Shown here: piece by piece, positions 63,880-64,000 of the stretch | How positions within the stretch are numbered: position 1 is the first letter of the stretch | Layout of the letters: every line of letters starts with the position of its first letter | DNA from: Bowdeniella nasicola | Lineage (GTDB): Bacteria > Actinomycetota > Actinomycetes > Actinomycetales > Actinomycetaceae | Reading direction: 5' to 3' | DNA length: 64,000 nt | Assembly (NCBI GenBank): GCA_030537895.1 | Contig: JAUNVA010000007.1 | Location: 44,957 to 108,956 of the forward strand | The notes under the pieces: model-generated | Databases searched by the model: none | Seen by the model: the letters and a program-made list of their open reading frames with translations, nothing else | Told to the model about the DNA's origin: nothing | Position numbers and translations under genes: made by a program

Positions 63880-63953
63880 CCTGCAGGATGAGGTTCAGGC
63901 CGCGCATTGAACGGGCGCTGCGGGCCCCCTGCAAACCGCCACCCCGCAACACG

Positions 63954-64000
63954 CCAACACCGCACACCTGCCGGCCCACCAACACCGCACACCTGCCGGC
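63954..64000. repeat. 25-bp tandem direct repeat, cut by window end
   Basis: Two identical 22-base copies starting CCAACACCGCACACCTGCC, joined by CCA, give a 25-bp period. The array may go on beyond the window. There are no variable spacers between copies. Confidence 0.85.

Noticed and set aside
63954..64000. CRISPR array at the window end
   Set aside because: Copies follow each other with a constant 3-base joint and no variable spacers, and no cas genes are near.

Overview
The window is gene-dense, high-GC DNA with many GTG starts and many 4-base ATGA/GTGA gene overlaps. Monomeric isocitrate dehydrogenase, a very long HrpA helicase, LCP cell-wall ligase genes, CydDC-type exporters and ATPase-less sugar ABC operons together point to an actinomycete (Actinomycetota, perhaps an Actinomycetales or Micrococcales relative). 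Genus cannot be told from the sequence alone. No rRNA, tRNA, insertion sequence or CRISPR array was seen.

Layout. (1) 1-2778: the end of a ring-hydroxylating dioxygenase operon (alpha C-terminus, beta, a double VOC protein, a double ABM-like protein), closed by a 17-bp hairpin shared with a convergent BASS-family transporter. (2) 4076-9055: HrpA helicase and a SprT-like zinc protein. (3) 9123-12354: a sugar ABC importer (two permeases, lipoprotein binding protein, no ATPase). (4) 12413-24424: a molybdenum island. All eight genes from GTP to bis-MGD cofactor (moaA, moaC, moaD, moaE, moeB, mogA-type, moeA, mobA) surround a DMSO-reductase-like operon dmsABC, a TorD-type chaperone and an unusual ferredoxin. 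(5) 24513-31552: a CcdA-like protein, a CYTH protein, threonine dehydratase, a GNAT enzyme preceded by a CRP-like site, and a SWIM-SNF2 helicase.

(6) 31606-35000: a leftward operon of an Lgt-like membrane protein, a radical SAM protein with the N-terminal CxxC/CPxHG architecture of tetraether-lipid-synthase relatives, and two small membrane proteins. This is the most interesting candidate for an undescribed (lipid-modifying) system. (7) 35155-46505: a surface polysaccharide locus: LCP ligase, ATP-grasp enzyme, SDR epimerase, a priming phosphoglycosyltransferase fused to a GT4 glycosyltransferase, Wzy, Wzx, then on the other strand a DegT aminotransferase and a CapD/PglF-type dehydratase. Together these predict a polymer containing an amino-dideoxy sugar, possibly carrying an amide-linked substituent.

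(8) 46818-58074: an S9 peptidase, a frameshifted polysaccharide deacetylase, an acyltransferase-3 protein, isocitrate dehydrogenase, CydCD and uridine kinase. (9) 58199-63771: a second leftward sugar operon (ROK regulator, Gfo/Idh/MocA oxidoreductase, binding protein, two permeases, again no ATPase). The window ends inside a 25-bp tandem repeat.
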